Assembly: GCF_000306255.2 (NCBI RefSeq) | Contig: NZ_AKWY02000004.1 | Coordinates: 248,001-312,000, forward strand | Length of the DNA: 64,000 nt | Direction of reading: 5' to 3' | From: Leptospira noguchii serovar Panama str. CZ214 | Lineage (GTDB): Bacteria > Spirochaetota > Leptospiria > Leptospirales > Leptospiraceae | In this document: positions 1-11,665 of the stretch, in pieces | Numbering within the stretch: position 1 is the stretch's first letter | How the letters are laid out: every line of letters begins with the position of its first letter | Program-made: the position numbers and the translations under genes | Notes under the pieces: generated by a model | Told to the model about the DNA's origin: nothing | The model's database searches: none | The model's input: the letters and a program-made list of their open reading frames with translations, nothing else

Positions 1-123
1 GGAGTAAACCCATTTGATCAACCCGGAGTCGAAGCGTATAAAAAGAATATGTTCGCTCTTTTGAATAAACCAGGTTTTGAAAAAGAAGGGGAAACGCTTC
101 GTAAAAGAATTTTAGGAAACTAA
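1..123 (+). CDS. pgi: Glucose-6-phosphate isomerase, C-terminal fragment
   Basis: Only the last 40 codons are inside the window; the gene begins upstream. The visible tail reads [19 protein letters not shown] and ends in a short basic stretch before TAA. An NPFDQPGVE segment near the C-terminus is characteristic of bacterial phosphoglucose isomerase, which interconverts glucose-6-phosphate and fructose-6-phosphate in glycolysis and gluconeogenesis in the cytosol. No catalytic residues can be checked because the rest of the gene is missing. The identification rests on the tail motif alone but that motif is distinctive. Confidence 0.85.
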   Translation, partial: GVNPFDQPGVEAYKKNMFALLNKPGFEKEGETLRKRILGN

Positions 124-271
124 AAACCTATCTAAATCTTTAATAGTTTTCTACATTCCCGGTTTGATAGAATTTTTTAAAGAGTAGCACTCAATAACAA
201 GAATATAAGATTATAGTAAAATTTCATTTTACTGCTTGACATCTTTTTAAAATCAAGAACTGGATGAAACT

Positions 272-592
272 ATGAAGAGATACGGAAACAAAATCGGCGC
301 CTGCGTTTTGGCGTTTTTGTTTGTATCCATTTCGTTTCCCTCTTCTAGCAATCTTCCTGGGAAGTTGCATCCCCATAAACAAACTATAGACGGGGTTGAA
401 TCCGAATACAAAGAGCCGGTTCAATTAGAAGAGGAATTCGAATTCCTACTTAGTTTCCACTCTTTGACTCATAAAAATACCCTATTCGTATTCAAAAGCA
501 AAGTTACTTCCCTTCAGGATAGGTTCCAATTCCATTTCTGTAACATCCAAACTCTCAATCTGCTGAATTTGCCTCCCCCTTCTCTCATATAA
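272..592 (+). CDS. Small exported hypothetical protein (106 aa)
   Basis: The predicted protein begins with a short basic segment (MKRYGNK) followed by a hydrophobic stretch (about residues 9-24), as in a Sec signal peptide. A cluster of acidic residues around 52-60 follows, then a serine- and phenylalanine-rich tail ending PPPSLI. I do not recognise a family. It lies between pgi and another small ORF on the same strand. The Shine-Dalgarno sequence is weak (GGATGAA close to the ATG). Composition looks coding rather than random, but expression is not shown. Confidence 0.5.
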   Translation: MKRYGNKIGACVLAFLFVSISFPSSSNLPGKLHPHKQTIDGVESEYKEPVQLEEEFEFLLSFHSLTHKNTLFVFKSKVTSLQDRFQFHFCNIQTLNLLNLPPPSLI

Positions 593-634
593 CAAAACTT
601 TAATCTTTTTAGTTTTATACTTTACGGGGGAAAT

Positions 635-883
635 ATGTCTTATTGTCCGCTTTTAGTTGTGTTTGTTATGCTCAACGCTGCTCTTTTAAGTATAAGCCCT
701 TCTTTTTATTTGGGTTGAATTCTTGTCTTACTGTTTGCAACTTACGGATCTCCAAATTTTGCCAATCCCTATTCTTTGGGCATTCCACTCTTAGAGTCGG
801 GATTGGCATATTTTTTACCATATTCAACTTTTATCTTACTACTTGGAATTGTTAGCTTTTTTATGGGAGATCCTACATTTTAA
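635..883 (+). pseudogene. Small hydrophobic membrane ORF split by an in-frame TGA
   Basis: An ATG at 635 follows a purine-rich CGGGGGAAA and opens a frame reading MSYCPLLVVFVMLNAALL, clearly membrane-like. The frame meets TGA at 716-718, then continues in the same frame for another 54 codons as hydrophobic sequence with Gly/Pro/Ser-rich loops (for example LLFATYGSPNFANPYSLGIP) to TAA at 881. A TGG-to-TGA change would restore an 82-residue protein with about three membrane segments. The reading is therefore a nonsense-interrupted small membrane protein. The alternative is that only the first 27 codons are translated. Confidence 0.4.
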
Positions 884-976
884 ATTTTGGGAAGGTAGTA
901 AAACGGAAATTTATTTCAAAATGTATGTCCTTGGACAGGATTCGTAATAAGATCTTTGCTTTTTAAGATTTTATAT

Positions 977-1084
977 TTAACGTAAATTCGACGTAAAAAA
1001 ATCTGGACGAATAAAAAACGAATGTTGCTCTTTGAATTGCAGCATAATAATTGATTTCGCACTAGTTATACCGAACTCATGTTA
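977..1084 (+). repeat. Short element of the ACGTGAGTTCGGCGTAA-ended family
   Basis: The left end reads TTAACGTAAATTCGACGTAA, followed by AAAATCTGGACGAAT as in other copies. The right end reads TTATACCGAACTCATGTTA, an imperfect inverted copy of the left. The interior is shorter than in the copies at 2253 and 36944. Confidence 0.6.
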
Positions 1085-1086
1085 TA

Positions 1087-1266
1087 TTAACGTAAACTCA
1101 ACCATGATTCATTTTTCTTAAAAAAGCTGAGACCAAGCTTTACAGATCAATTCCTAAAATGTGGGAACTACCTCAAATCACGATTTTGCGAACAAATTCT
1201 AAAAAGTATGAATTCATACTTTTAAAAAATTCTTCTCATTTTATTTTCCCCACAAATTCATGTTAA
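1087..1266 (+). repeat. Element of the same-ended family carrying TGTGGGAACT motifs
   Basis: Starts TTAACGTAAACTCAACCATGAT, then a conserved interior (ATTCATTTTTCT, CAGATCAATTCCTAAAATGTGGGAAC, ACGATTTTGCGAACAAATTCT) found also at 17692, 22919, 30230 and 45401. Ends with an imperfect inverted copy, AATTCATGTTAA. Confidence 0.65.
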
Positions 1267-1382
1267 ATATCATCGATTGCTAAAATTCTCATATTCCTTC
1301 TTTTTCCAAATTAAACTAAAAATGGGTTTTCTTTCTAGAGAACTCAGATAGTTTTTCCCGAAAATTTTCCACTAAAGTAAAA

Positions 1383-2252
1383 ATGGACCAAGAATTTAAA
1401 AGATGGACCCGTCTTCTTAGGGCAATCGAAACGGGAACAAAAATCGAACTTGATGGATATATACTCAACGATTCCTTTAGATCAAATTTAGAAAAATTCG
1501 TAAAACTCTGTTTAGAAAACTATAATAAAAACGATTTAGCCCCAGTGGTTTATCCTGTAATTCAGGAAATGCTTCTACGAGCAACCATCTCTAACCTGAG
1601 AGAATATTTTTGCCAGGAAAACGGAATCGATTTTTTCGATCAAAATTTATTCGATTCTAGTGAAGAACAATTTAGAATATTTTTAAATACTTTAGATCAT
1701 AGAGCGGTAAGAAATTCTTTAAAGTCAAATGGTTTATTCCTGAAAGTGATCATTCGTCACAACCATACCGGTTTGGCCGCAGAAGTATTCAATAATTCTA
1801 AACCGATTCCATTTATAGAAGAACGTCTGAGAAAATATCTTGCTTCGGCAATGGAATATAAAAACTTAATGGATTATTATAATTCTTATCCGGAAGATAA
1901 AGAAGGCAGAAATCTTGGGCTTGCGTTTTCAATTTTGATACTTCGTAAAACCGGATTAAAACCGGAATTACTTAGATTCAGTTCCGGAGAAGACATCCAT
2001 GTTTCCAGACTGGAAATTCCGTTCGGAGAAGAATATAAAAGTATTCGTAAACAGACCCGAAACGTTTCTCTTTTTACAAACGAAAACCAAGAACCGAAAC
2101 TTCCTTGGAAAACAAGTCGCTGCAGTTATTGCGGTAGAACCGTAGATGATCGTATTTTTTTCTCAAAAATTCCGGAGGATATTCCAGTTAAAGAAATTCC
2201 AGAACCCGTTCGATCTGGAAACGGAATTTGCGCCTGGTGTTTTTCTTCTTAT

Positions 2253-2261
<9 letters not shown>
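1383..2261 (+). CDS. Conserved-looking hypothetical protein with C-terminal zinc-ribbon-like motif
   Basis: A 292-residue soluble protein, mostly alpha-helical in appearance and rich in charged residues, with no signal peptide. Near the end are two CxxC pairs, SRCSYCGRT (about residue 247) and NGICAWCFSS (about 281), spaced like a structural Zn ribbon. I do not recognise the rest. The stop codon TGA is formed by the left end of a dispersed repeat (TTAACGTGAG at 2253), so the true ancestral C-terminus may have differed. The gene is convergent with the MurU-like gene. Confidence 0.7.
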
Positions 2262-2497
<236 letters not shown>

Positions 2498-2501
<4 letters not shown>

Positions 2502-3226
2502 TTATGATTTGGAAGTCTGCAAAGCTCCAAAAATTCTTTCCAACTAGAACCTAGACGTTCGGAAAAGTCTCTATCCTTTAGAGAAAGATAATATTCTTTT
2601 TCGCCCAAATCGAACGCATCTCCCGGAAAAAATTCTCCGCCTAACTTTTGTTTAACGGAAAGTTCTTGAAAGATTTGAGAAAGATCAAAGAAAGTTTCTG
2701 GTAAAATTTTATCCAAAATATCACTATTCAACACAGAAATTCCTACGTAGAACAAGTTTCCTTTTCCAAAAAGAATTTTTCCATTTTTCAATTCAAATCC
2801 GGTATAACTCGCCATTCTTGGCTGAGGCAATAAATACAAAAGACAATCTTCTTCTAAAAGAGTGTTTGGCATTTGAAAAAAATGTTCCGGAAAATAAAGA
2901 AAATCAGGATTGATAATTCCGATTGTTTCTCCCATCCATCCCGCCCTTTCCAATCCAGTTCTAATTCCTCCCGCCGTTCCCAGAATTTCTTTTTTTTCCT
3001 CAGAGAAAACCAACGGAAAAAGTGAAAACGTTTCTAGTTCTTTACGAATCTTCTCTCCGAGATAATGAATATTGATTATCACAACTTCCGCATTCTGTTT
3101 CCAAGCTTGAAACAAAGAATAATAGATAAGGGGAATTCCGTTTATGGTAAGTAACGGTTTAGGAATATTTTTAGTAAGTTCCTTCATCCGCGTTCCAAAA
3201 CCGGCTGCGGGGATAAAAAATTTCAA
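2498..3226 (-). CDS. murU: Sugar-1-phosphate nucleotidyltransferase, MurU-like
   Basis: A 242-residue NTP-transferase-fold enzyme. The N-terminus FFIPAAGFGTRMKELTKN has the nucleotide-binding G-x-G-x-R signature, with PKPLL following at 22-26. A later INPDF (about 105) fits the metal-binding Asp region. The start codon overlaps the stop of the AmgK-like gene by 4 bases, so the two are co-transcribed and probably translationally coupled. In Pseudomonas an adjacent AmgK-MurU pair phosphorylates MurNAc at C1 and makes UDP-MurNAc, bypassing de novo synthesis. The same order and overlap here suggest that role. Related glucose- or mannose-1-phosphate enzymes cannot be excluded from sequence alone. 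The stop codon lies in a dispersed repeat. Confidence 0.8.
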
Positions 3227-4230
3227 ATAGATACCTTCCCGACCCCTTTCATAAAGTTAGAATTGGATAAGAGTTCTTCTTTTAATAAATGAAAAAATAC
3301 GTAAAGTTGATCCGGAAACAAACCCACTTGAACAATTTCTAAAAGATTATCAAGCGCATTCAAAACACTTTCCTTATACTTATCCATCTTTTTGTCGGCT
3401 ATCAAATAAAAATAAGAACCGAGGGCCTTGTAAGAACGTTGAAGACATTGGATATAATAACATTCTTTGGATTTCGGAAAATTTTGTTCACTAAGCTTTA
3501 GAAAAACCTGATATAGTCCTTGTCTCATCCCAAATGGTATCGGTCTGTATGCGTCGTAAAGAATACTGGCAAGATCATAAAAGGGAGTTCCCATTCTCGC
3601 GTCCTGAAAATCTATCATACAAATTTGATTTTCCGAATTGATCAGTAGGTTCCTTCCGTGAAAATCCCTATGACAAAAAACTTTCACCGGGTATTCCGCA
3701 AGAAAAGCTGAACATTCTTCGATAAAAATTTTAGTCTCGCTTCTTAGTTGAGTTTTAAGTTGAAATTCTTTTTTGAATTTTAGATAATTAGAATATGTAA
3801 AATCACTTTCGAAATCGAGTTTTTCTAAATCGAAATCTCTAGAACTAACGGGAGGAATTGGATTTGTCTTCTGTAATTTGACAAGTATTTCTATCGATTT
3901 TATGAGCCAATCTCTATATTCTAAATCGTCCTCAATCAAAGTCAGATCCTTTTCTCCTCCATCGGTCATCAGAATTAAAAAATGGATCAGATCTTTTTTA
4001 AGAATTTCAGGAACTAAAAATTGTTCATGGTTTAAAAAATCTGCGATCTCTACAAAGTCGTGTTGAAAACGAACGTCCTTACAAAGGATTAAGGTTCTGT
4101 CCGGATAAACGACACGAAAATACTTTCGATCAGAGGCTTCGGAAACGATCGGAATAATCTCTTGAGGAAGTTTTCCGGAAAACTCCAAAAATTTCAACTC
4201 TGGATCAGTGAGAGAAATTGAAACGTTCAT
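3223..4230 (-). CDS. amgK: Anomeric sugar kinase of the APH fold, AmgK-like
   Basis: A 335-residue aminoglycoside-phosphotransferase-fold protein. The catalytic loop is CHRDFHGRNLLI (H187, D189, N194), and the magnesium-binding segment is MIDFQDARMGTPFYDLAS (D207, D210). Both match the AmgK form of the family (FQDA after the Asp) better than drug-resistance kinases. AmgK phosphorylates the anomeric carbon of N-acetylmuramate or N-acetylglucosamine in peptidoglycan recycling. The gene starts 4 bases after the stop of a receiver-kinase gene and overlaps the MurU-like gene. No Shine-Dalgarno is obvious, which fits coupled translation. Substrate is inferred from the pair, not shown. Confidence 0.8.
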   Translation of the reverse strand: MNVSISLTDPELKFLEFSGKLPQEIIPIVSEASDRKYFRVVYPDRTLILCKDVRFQHDFVEIADFLNHEQFLVPEILKKDLIHFLILMTDGGEKDLTLIEDDLEYRDWLIKSIEILVKLQKTNPIPPVSSRDFDLEKLDFESDFTYSNYLKFKKEFQLKTQLRSETKIFIEECSAFLAEYPVKVFCHRDFHGRNLLINSENQICMIDFQDARMGTPFYDLASILYDAYRPIPFGMRQGLYQVFLKLSEQNFPKSKECYYIQCLQRSYKALGSYFYLIADKKMDKYKESVLNALDNLLEIVQVGLFPDQLYVFFHLLKEELLSNSNFMKGVGKVSI

Positions 4231-4234
4231 AGAG

Positions 4235-5746
4235 TTATACCTTGTTCGGAAAAATTAAACGGAATTCGGTTCCTAGATTTGGCTCCGATTCGATTTCGAT
4301 TTTAATTTTGTGTTGATCCGCAATTTCCTTGGCTACAAACATTCCTAATCCAGTTCCTTTCCCAATTCCTTTCGTAGTAAAATACGGTTGATAAATTTTT
4401 TGAATCACTTCTTCGTCCATTCCAATTCCATCGTCCAAGACAGATACAACAGGATGATAATTTTTAATATATACAGAAATTTGAATATTCCCCTGATTGC
4501 CGGTTGCGTCCGCAGAATTTAAAACTATGTTGGAAAGTAAAAGAGAAAGTTGATCCTGGTTCGATTCCACAATCACTGGTATCGGTTCCGGTTTAAAATG
4601 AATTTTACAATTTTTAAGTCTGGAAGTTTTCTGAAAAACATCAATTACACTTTCCACACATTCGTTTAAATCGATCGGCTCCGAAGGTCTTTTGAAATTT
4701 TCGCCTGGTTTACCCAACTGTAAAAGGTTGTTTGTGAGAGTCTTCAATTTGACCAATTGGCTCCAAGTAATCTGAATCGCTTTTTGACGGATCGGATCCG
4801 TTGCATCCGGAAGTTTTGCGATTTCTATATGACCTTGAATCGCTGTCAAAGAATTGTTGATTTCATGTCCTATACTCGAAGCGAGAATCGAAAGAAACGC
4901 TCTACGTTCCGCGTCTATGAGTTTTTCAGAAATCAAAAGTTTGCTCGTTATATCCCTTGCAATTCCGGTATAATAAGTTTGACCTTCAATGTCGTAATAA
5001 CATATCGAAATTTCATAAGCTCTTACTTCTCCGTTTTTACTTTTCAGATCTGCTCGGCTGATCCTTGAAATTTGTCTTTTATTTTTCCTTTTTAAGAGCC
5101 TATTTAATCTCTCCATATAAAGTGTTTCTTTTCCGATGGGTATCAGAACTTCGAAATGTTTTCCTACAATTTCTTCTTCGGCGTATCCAAAAGCGTACAA
5201 CGCTGCTTGGTTTAAACCTGAAAATTTCAATTCTCGATCCAAAGTAATTACACAATCGCTAGTAGCGTTTAGTATATTATAATTTTGCAAATATAAATCC
5301 TTAGCTCGTTGTGCAAGTTTGGTATTTTCCGTTTCCGATTTAATTAAATTTTCTGCACGTTTGTCCCTGGTTTCTTTTTCTATTTTAGCTCTTTCTAATA
5401 TTTCTAAAATGTTTCTACGGCGGATTGGTTTAGATATATAATCGAATGCACGGTTACGGACAGCTTCTTCGGCGGAGTTAAGATCTGGGTTTCCGGTCAT
5501 TAAAATGACCGGAATGTTTTCGTTGATCTTACGGATTTCTTTGGCTACTTCGATTCCACTTTTGCCGTTCATTACAATATCCGAAATAACAACGTCCACT
5601 TTTTGGTTTCGGATGATTTCGAGAGCAGAATCGGAATCCTTTGCAGATAATACTTGATAACCTTCTTTGGAAATGACTCTTTCCAAAACGGTACGAATTT
5701 CGAATTCATCGTCGATTACGAGTACCGATGTAAACTTTGATTCCAT
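4235..5746 (-). CDS. Receiver-PAS-histidine kinase (hybrid, receiver first)
   Basis: 503 residues with three modules in order. A receiver domain at 7-120 has acidic residues D12 and D13, phospho-acceptor D56 (VVISDIVMNG), T84 and K106. A PAS domain follows at about 150-275. The kinase core has an H-box SIGHEINNSL (about 297), an N-box IVLNSADAT, then DDGIGMDEE and GKGTGLGMF. There is no membrane segment, so it is cytosolic, and no DNA-binding output. It sits 40 bases after another sensor kinase and 4 bases before amgK on one transcript. The receiver may accept phosphate from that upstream kinase, making a relay. The signal is unknown. Confidence 0.85.
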   Translation of the reverse strand: MESKFTSVLVIDDEFEIRTVLERVISKEGYQVLSAKDSDSALEIIRNQKVDVVISDIVMNGKSGIEVAKEIRKINENIPVILMTGNPDLNSAEEAVRNRAFDYISKPIRRRNILEILERAKIEKETRDKRAENLIKSETENTKLAQRAKDLYLQNYNILNATSDCVITLDRELKFSGLNQAALYAFGYAEEEIVGKHFEVLIPIGKETLYMERLNRLLKRKNKRQISRISRADLKSKNGEVRAYEISICYYDIEGQTYYTGIARDITSKLLISEKLIDAERRAFLSILASSIGHEINNSLTAIQGHIEIAKLPDATDPIRQKAIQITWSQLVKLKTLTNNLLQLGKPGENFKRPSEPIDLNECVESVIDVFQKTSRLKNCKIHFKPEPIPVIVESNQDQLSLLLSNIVLNSADATGNQGNIQISVYIKNYHPVVSVLDDGIGMDEEVIQKIYQPYFTTKGIGKGTGLGMFVAKEIADQHKIKIEIESEPNLGTEFRLIFPNKV

Positions 5747-5786
5747 AAACTTTTACGCTAAACTCTATTTTACCAAAAAAACGTTT

Positions 5787-8117
<2,331 letters not shown>

Positions 8118-8932
8118 CCTGATTTCCAGTATAACCTGAAGTGAGTCTCGACTTACATTCGATTCTTTGCAAGAACTAATTCCAGAAAACACACTAAATC
8201 AAAAGTCTATTGATGAATAATTTTCCGTGATAGATTTAGATTCTTCATATAAGGATTTTTTAGGTCGATTCGTTGAAAATCCTAAATTCCATCATATAGA
8301 ATGTTAAAATTGTACAATTTTAATTTAGAATCTGACCAAAACTTACAGTGTTCTTTCACAGAGGAACTGATTTTGACATTCCTATTTAGCACCAATCAAA
8401 AGTGTGAAAGTAATTTTTTAGCAGATCGATTTTCAGTATTTTTTCAAAGCAGTCATCTCAATTGGTTTGATTGATAGAATCTATTTTTTTAAATCCAATT
8501 TATACATCCTATCGTAAAAAAGTTTTACGGACATCTCCACATTTGAGTGGCTATAACTCGGGGACAAATTATCAAAGGTGAGAATATGGTATCAAAGTCT
8601 ATTTGCTCAAATTTAAAAATACGTCAGTTATTGACAAAAAAAATTTCTATAAATCCCAAAAGAATAATTATCCGATCAAATTTCTGCGTTAAATCGCTGT
8701 TTTGCGACAATATATAGAAGACATCTCAAAAATATCTTAGAATTCGACATTTTAAACAAAAGAGTTGTTGAAAAATTAATTCTCCATCAATTTTCGTTTC
8801 ATGGAAACAAACGATCGAGCTAGCTTTATTGATCTGAACTATGGAATTTTTCAACAACTCTAAAGATAAAATATTTTTGAAATAGATTCCAATTAAAAAT
8901 TTATTTGATAGAGGTTCTTTAAAAATAACTTT
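8118..8932. other. Divergent intergenic region
   Basis: No supported gene. It separates a minus-strand kinase operon from a plus-strand hydrolase, so promoters for both must lie here, but I cannot assign -35/-10 boxes with confidence. It contains one copy of the AGAGTTGTTGAAAAAT palindromic element at 8761 and a stretch (about 8660-8705) similar to AT-rich intergenic sequence near 21650 and 62440. Confidence 0.5.
8761..8861 (+). repeat. MITE-like palindromic element, copy 1
   Basis: 101 bp with ends AGAGTTGTTGAAAAAT and ATTTTTCAACAACTCT (exact inverted repeats). The inner GTTTCATGGAAAC core is a second inverted repeat, so the whole unit can fold as one long hairpin. Confidence 0.85.
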
Positions 8933-9838
8933 ATGAAAAGTGAATATTTTAAACGAAATAAACAATCTACATTTATGAAATCAATATACGGATTATTCCT
9001 AAGCTACTATCACTGGAAAAAGAAAAAATACATGAAAGAAATTCTTGGGTTTCGGGATCTCGAAGTAGAAATCGGAGGGCATTCGATTTATTTTTTGGAA
9101 AAAAATCCAGAAAAAAATAAATCGATTCTTTTGATCCACGGTCTTTTAGATTCCGCGACTGGTCTTAGAAAAGTCGCTCCTAAGATCAGGCAAGACTATC
9201 GTATTTTGATTCCTGATATTCCCGGTTTTGGAAAAAGTAAACTCCCCAATCTCAAATATTTGTATCAAGTGGACGTTTTTGCGGATTTAATCTATGAATC
9301 GATTCGAAAATTGAATCTCAATAATTTAGTGTTAGGTGGTCATTCAATGGGAGCTTTGATCACTATGCACATCGCCCTTCGGGACCGTGAAAAAAGAATT
9401 TCCAAACTCGTTTTGATGGCTCCCGGTGGCATCCCTCATCCCCAACGAGACGAGATGAAAGAACTTCTATTTCCTAAAAACGAAGAGGATCTTTTAAAAC
9501 TCATTGAAGCGTTGTATTACGAAACTCCAAATTTGCCGGGAAAAATTGCCAGAAAAGCCCTCATTCAATCTTGGAATGAACTTCCAAATCAATTTTTAAC
9601 TATAAATACTCTAGAAAGAGAAGAAGAAATTTTCCTTGGGAAAAAGTTAAGTGCAATTCAAATCCCCTCTCTGATTCTTTCCGGCAAAGAAGATCCAATT
9701 ACAGATACAACAATGATTAAAAAACTTCATTCTTATTTAAAAAAAAGTAAACTTGTTTTGATTCCAGGTGCAAAACACGCAATTCACATGGAAAAATCGG
9801 ACGAACTTTCCTGGGAAATTAATCGTTATTTAGATTAA
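8933..9838 (+). CDS. Alpha/beta-hydrolase family protein
   Basis: 301 residues with a complete Ser-Asp-His triad pattern: nucleophile elbow LVLGGHSMGAL, acid in LSGKEDPIT, and His in PGAKHAIHME. The oxyanion region is LLIHGLLDSATG. This is the MhpC/lipase-esterase-like branch; substrate cannot be read from sequence. The N-terminus before residue 34 (MKSEYFKRNKQSTFMKSIYG) is basic and mildly hydrophobic, and in-frame ATGs at residues 15 and 34 are alternative starts. No gene lies close on the same strand, so it is probably monocistronic. Confidence 0.8.
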   Translation: MKSEYFKRNKQSTFMKSIYGLFLSYYHWKKKKYMKEILGFRDLEVEIGGHSIYFLEKNPEKNKSILLIHGLLDSATGLRKVAPKIRQDYRILIPDIPGFGKSKLPNLKYLYQVDVFADLIYESIRKLNLNNLVLGGHSMGALITMHIALRDREKRISKLVLMAPGGIPHPQRDEMKELLFPKNEEDLLKLIEALYYETPNLPGKIARKALIQSWNELPNQFLTINTLEREEEIFLGKKLSAIQIPSLILSGKEDPITDTTMIKKLHSYLKKSKLVLIPGAKHAIHMEKSDELSWEINRYLD

Positions 9839-9925
9839 ATGATTTCTGTGGAAATCCCAGCAATTTATTAGAAATTCATAAAGTACTATTGTTTAAACCT
9901 TTTAAATTGAAGCAAATCTTGTATT

Positions 9926-10022
9926 AGAGTTTTTGAAAAATTAACCTTCTTCCGTTTTTTCATTAAAACGGGTCAATAAAACCGTTTTGTTAGTCGCAGA
10001 TTTAGATTTTTTCAACAACTTT
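9926..10022 (+). repeat. MITE-like palindromic element, copy 2 (diverged)
   Basis: Starts AGAGTTTTTGAAAAATT and ends TTTTTTCAACAACTTT. The interior is altered but keeps AAAACCGTTTTGTTA. Confidence 0.65.
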
Positions 10023-10360
10023 GAATAACATGAATTGGGCTATCACGGGCAGGACCGGGCTCTCAACTTTAGTCAATCAGTTGTATGCAGTAAACGTTAT
10101 ACTACATATCATCTTTAATTTCAATAGAACGCGATTTATCGAGTATCCGTAGAAAGCCATAATCTTATACACAAACATTTAGATCTCAATATAAATCTGT
10201 CGGAATTACGACAAATCCTCTGTAGAACTTACACACTGCAACGTGATCTGTCGAGCGCCAATAGAAGAGAGAAGCTGAGTTTGAGAGAGCGTTGCATGAG
10301 TTTTCCCTAATTTTGGGTGGCAACTCAATGAATTGCTTCCCATGGGTCGCAATTCAGGGT

Positions 10361-10397
10361 TTTGTTGATCTGAACTATGGAATTTTTCAATAACTCT
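10361..10397 (+). repeat. MITE-like element, right half only (copy 3)
   Basis: Reads GTTGATCTGAACTATGGAATTTTTCAATAACTCT in separate matching blocks to the right half of the other copies. No left half precedes it; the junction is with a family-2-like sequence. Confidence 0.6.
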
Positions 10398-10456
10398 AAA
10401 TATATAACCGAATGTCTAAAATCCTGCCTTTGCAATATGGGGAACTACTGCAAATT

Positions 10457-11665
10457 TTAAAGTGTACCGAAAATTTCTTTAACAGCTCTGATTACGTCTT
10501 GAATATCTTCATCCTTCATCCCCGGAAAAAGAGGAATAGAAAGAGATCTTGCATACATCGCATTCGCATTCGGAAAATGTTCTCTTTTAAATCTAAAACG
10601 AGAACCATAGAATGGATGTTCATAAAGTGGTATAAAATGAAGACTAGAACCTATATTCCGTTTTTTTAATTCAGATGCAAATATGTCTCTATCCATTTTG
10701 CAAGAAGCACGATCTACTTCTACACGGAACAAATGCCAAGAATGTTCACCGTTCGGTGCAGAAAGAGGAAGATGCAAAAACGGTAGGTCGGCAAATTCTT
10801 TTTTATAAATTTCGGCGATTGAAATTCTACGTTTCCAAAGTTCATCCGCTTCTGAAAGTTGAACGATTCCAAGAGCCGCAGCCACGTCGGTCATGTTGTA
10901 TTTAAAACCAGGTGATACCACTTCGTAATACCAACCAGGTCTATCATAAGCCTCTCGGTTAATTCCATGCAAACGCATTAATTTGATTCTTTCGGCAAAG
11001 TGAGAATGTTTAGTTGTAACCATTCCACCTTCTCCGGTAGTAATTCCCTTAGTAGCATAAAAACTGAAAACGGTAAAATCTCCAAAAGTTCCGATCTTTC
11101 TTCCGTTGTGAACCGCAGGAAAAGCATGGGCCGCATCCTCTATCACATAGAGATCGTATTCTTTAGCAATTTCTAATATACCTTCCATATCGCAGATTAC
11201 TCCAGCAAGATGAACCGGTAAGATCGCCCTTACAGTCTTTCCTGTTTTTTTATGAAAGAGAGTCCCATTCAGATAAATACATTCCCTTTCGATTGTAGTA
11301 CGAAGGGTGTCTGGAGTCATAAGATTGAAGATCGGGTCCACATCGGTGAGGATGGGTTCCGCGTCGAAGTAACAGATCACTTCTGCAGTAGCCGTAAATG
11401 TAACCGCGGGACAAATGGCCGCGTCTTCACGGCTCATTCCGATCGCCTCAAGTGCTAAGTGAAGTCCGGCCGTAGCTGAATTGAGAGCAAGTGCATAATC
11501 GGCTCCGGTATAACGAGCAAATTCTTCTTCAAATTCTTTTACCTTGGGTCCCGAAGTGATCCATCCGGAACGTAGTACGGAAGATACTTCTTCAATGGCT
11601 CTTTCGGAAATACAAGGTAGAGCGAACGGGAGAAAGGTTTTGCGTGCTGTGATCATATCGGACAT
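10457..11665 (-). CDS. DegT/DnrJ/EryC1/StrS (ArnB-type) PLP aminotransferase
   Basis: 402 residues from the ATG at 11665, which has GAGGG 7 bases upstream; a TTG two codons earlier is less likely. The fold-type I PLP enzyme signatures are the N-terminal LRSGWITSGPKVKEFEEEF, VIEDAAHAFPA (Asp to the pyridine N), and FSFYATKGITTGEGGM, which contains the Schiff-base Lys. Family members transfer an amino group to UDP- or dTDP-keto-sugars in LPS, O-antigen or lipid A sugar synthesis. The gene stands alone here, without glycosyltransferases or epimerases beside it, so the exact sugar is unknown. It may supply an amino sugar made elsewhere. Confidence 0.85.
   Translation of the reverse strand: MSDMITARKTFLPFALPCISERAIEEVSSVLRSGWITSGPKVKEFEEEFARYTGADYALALNSATAGLHLALEAIGMSREDAAICPAVTFTATAEVICYFDAEPILTDVDPIFNLMTPDTLRTTIERECIYLNGTLFHKKTGKTVRAILPVHLAGVICDMEGILEIAKEYDLYVIEDAAHAFPAVHNGRKIGTFGDFTVFSFYATKGITTGEGGMVTTKHSHFAERIKLMRLHGINREAYDRPGWYYEVVSPGFKYNMTDVAAALGIVQLSEADELWKRRISIAEIYKKEFADLPFLHLPLSAPNGEHSWHLFRVEVDRASCKMDRDIFASELKKRNIGSSLHFIPLYEHPFYGSRFRFKREHFPNANAMYARSLSIPLFPGMKDEDIQDVIRAVKEIFGTL

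Larger units (their letters stand above)
884..1382. other. Gene-free stretch made largely of dispersed repeats
   Basis: No convincing reading frame. Two repeat copies of the TTAACGTGAGTTCGGCGTAA-ended family lie back to back here (listed separately). The remainder is AT-rich sequence leading to the next gene. Confidence 0.6.
9839..10456. other. Repeat-filled gap between convergent genes
   Basis: No gene. It holds a diverged palindromic element at 9926, a rearranged family-2-like sequence from about 10030 to 10340 (ACCGGGCTCTCAACTTTAGTCAAT, CTGTCGAGCG), and the right half only of another palindromic element at 10361-10397. Confidence 0.6.

Noticed and set aside
8726..8965. 79-residue minus-strand frame
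   Set aside because: It lies across a palindromic element; its coding look comes from the element, which is open in several copies.
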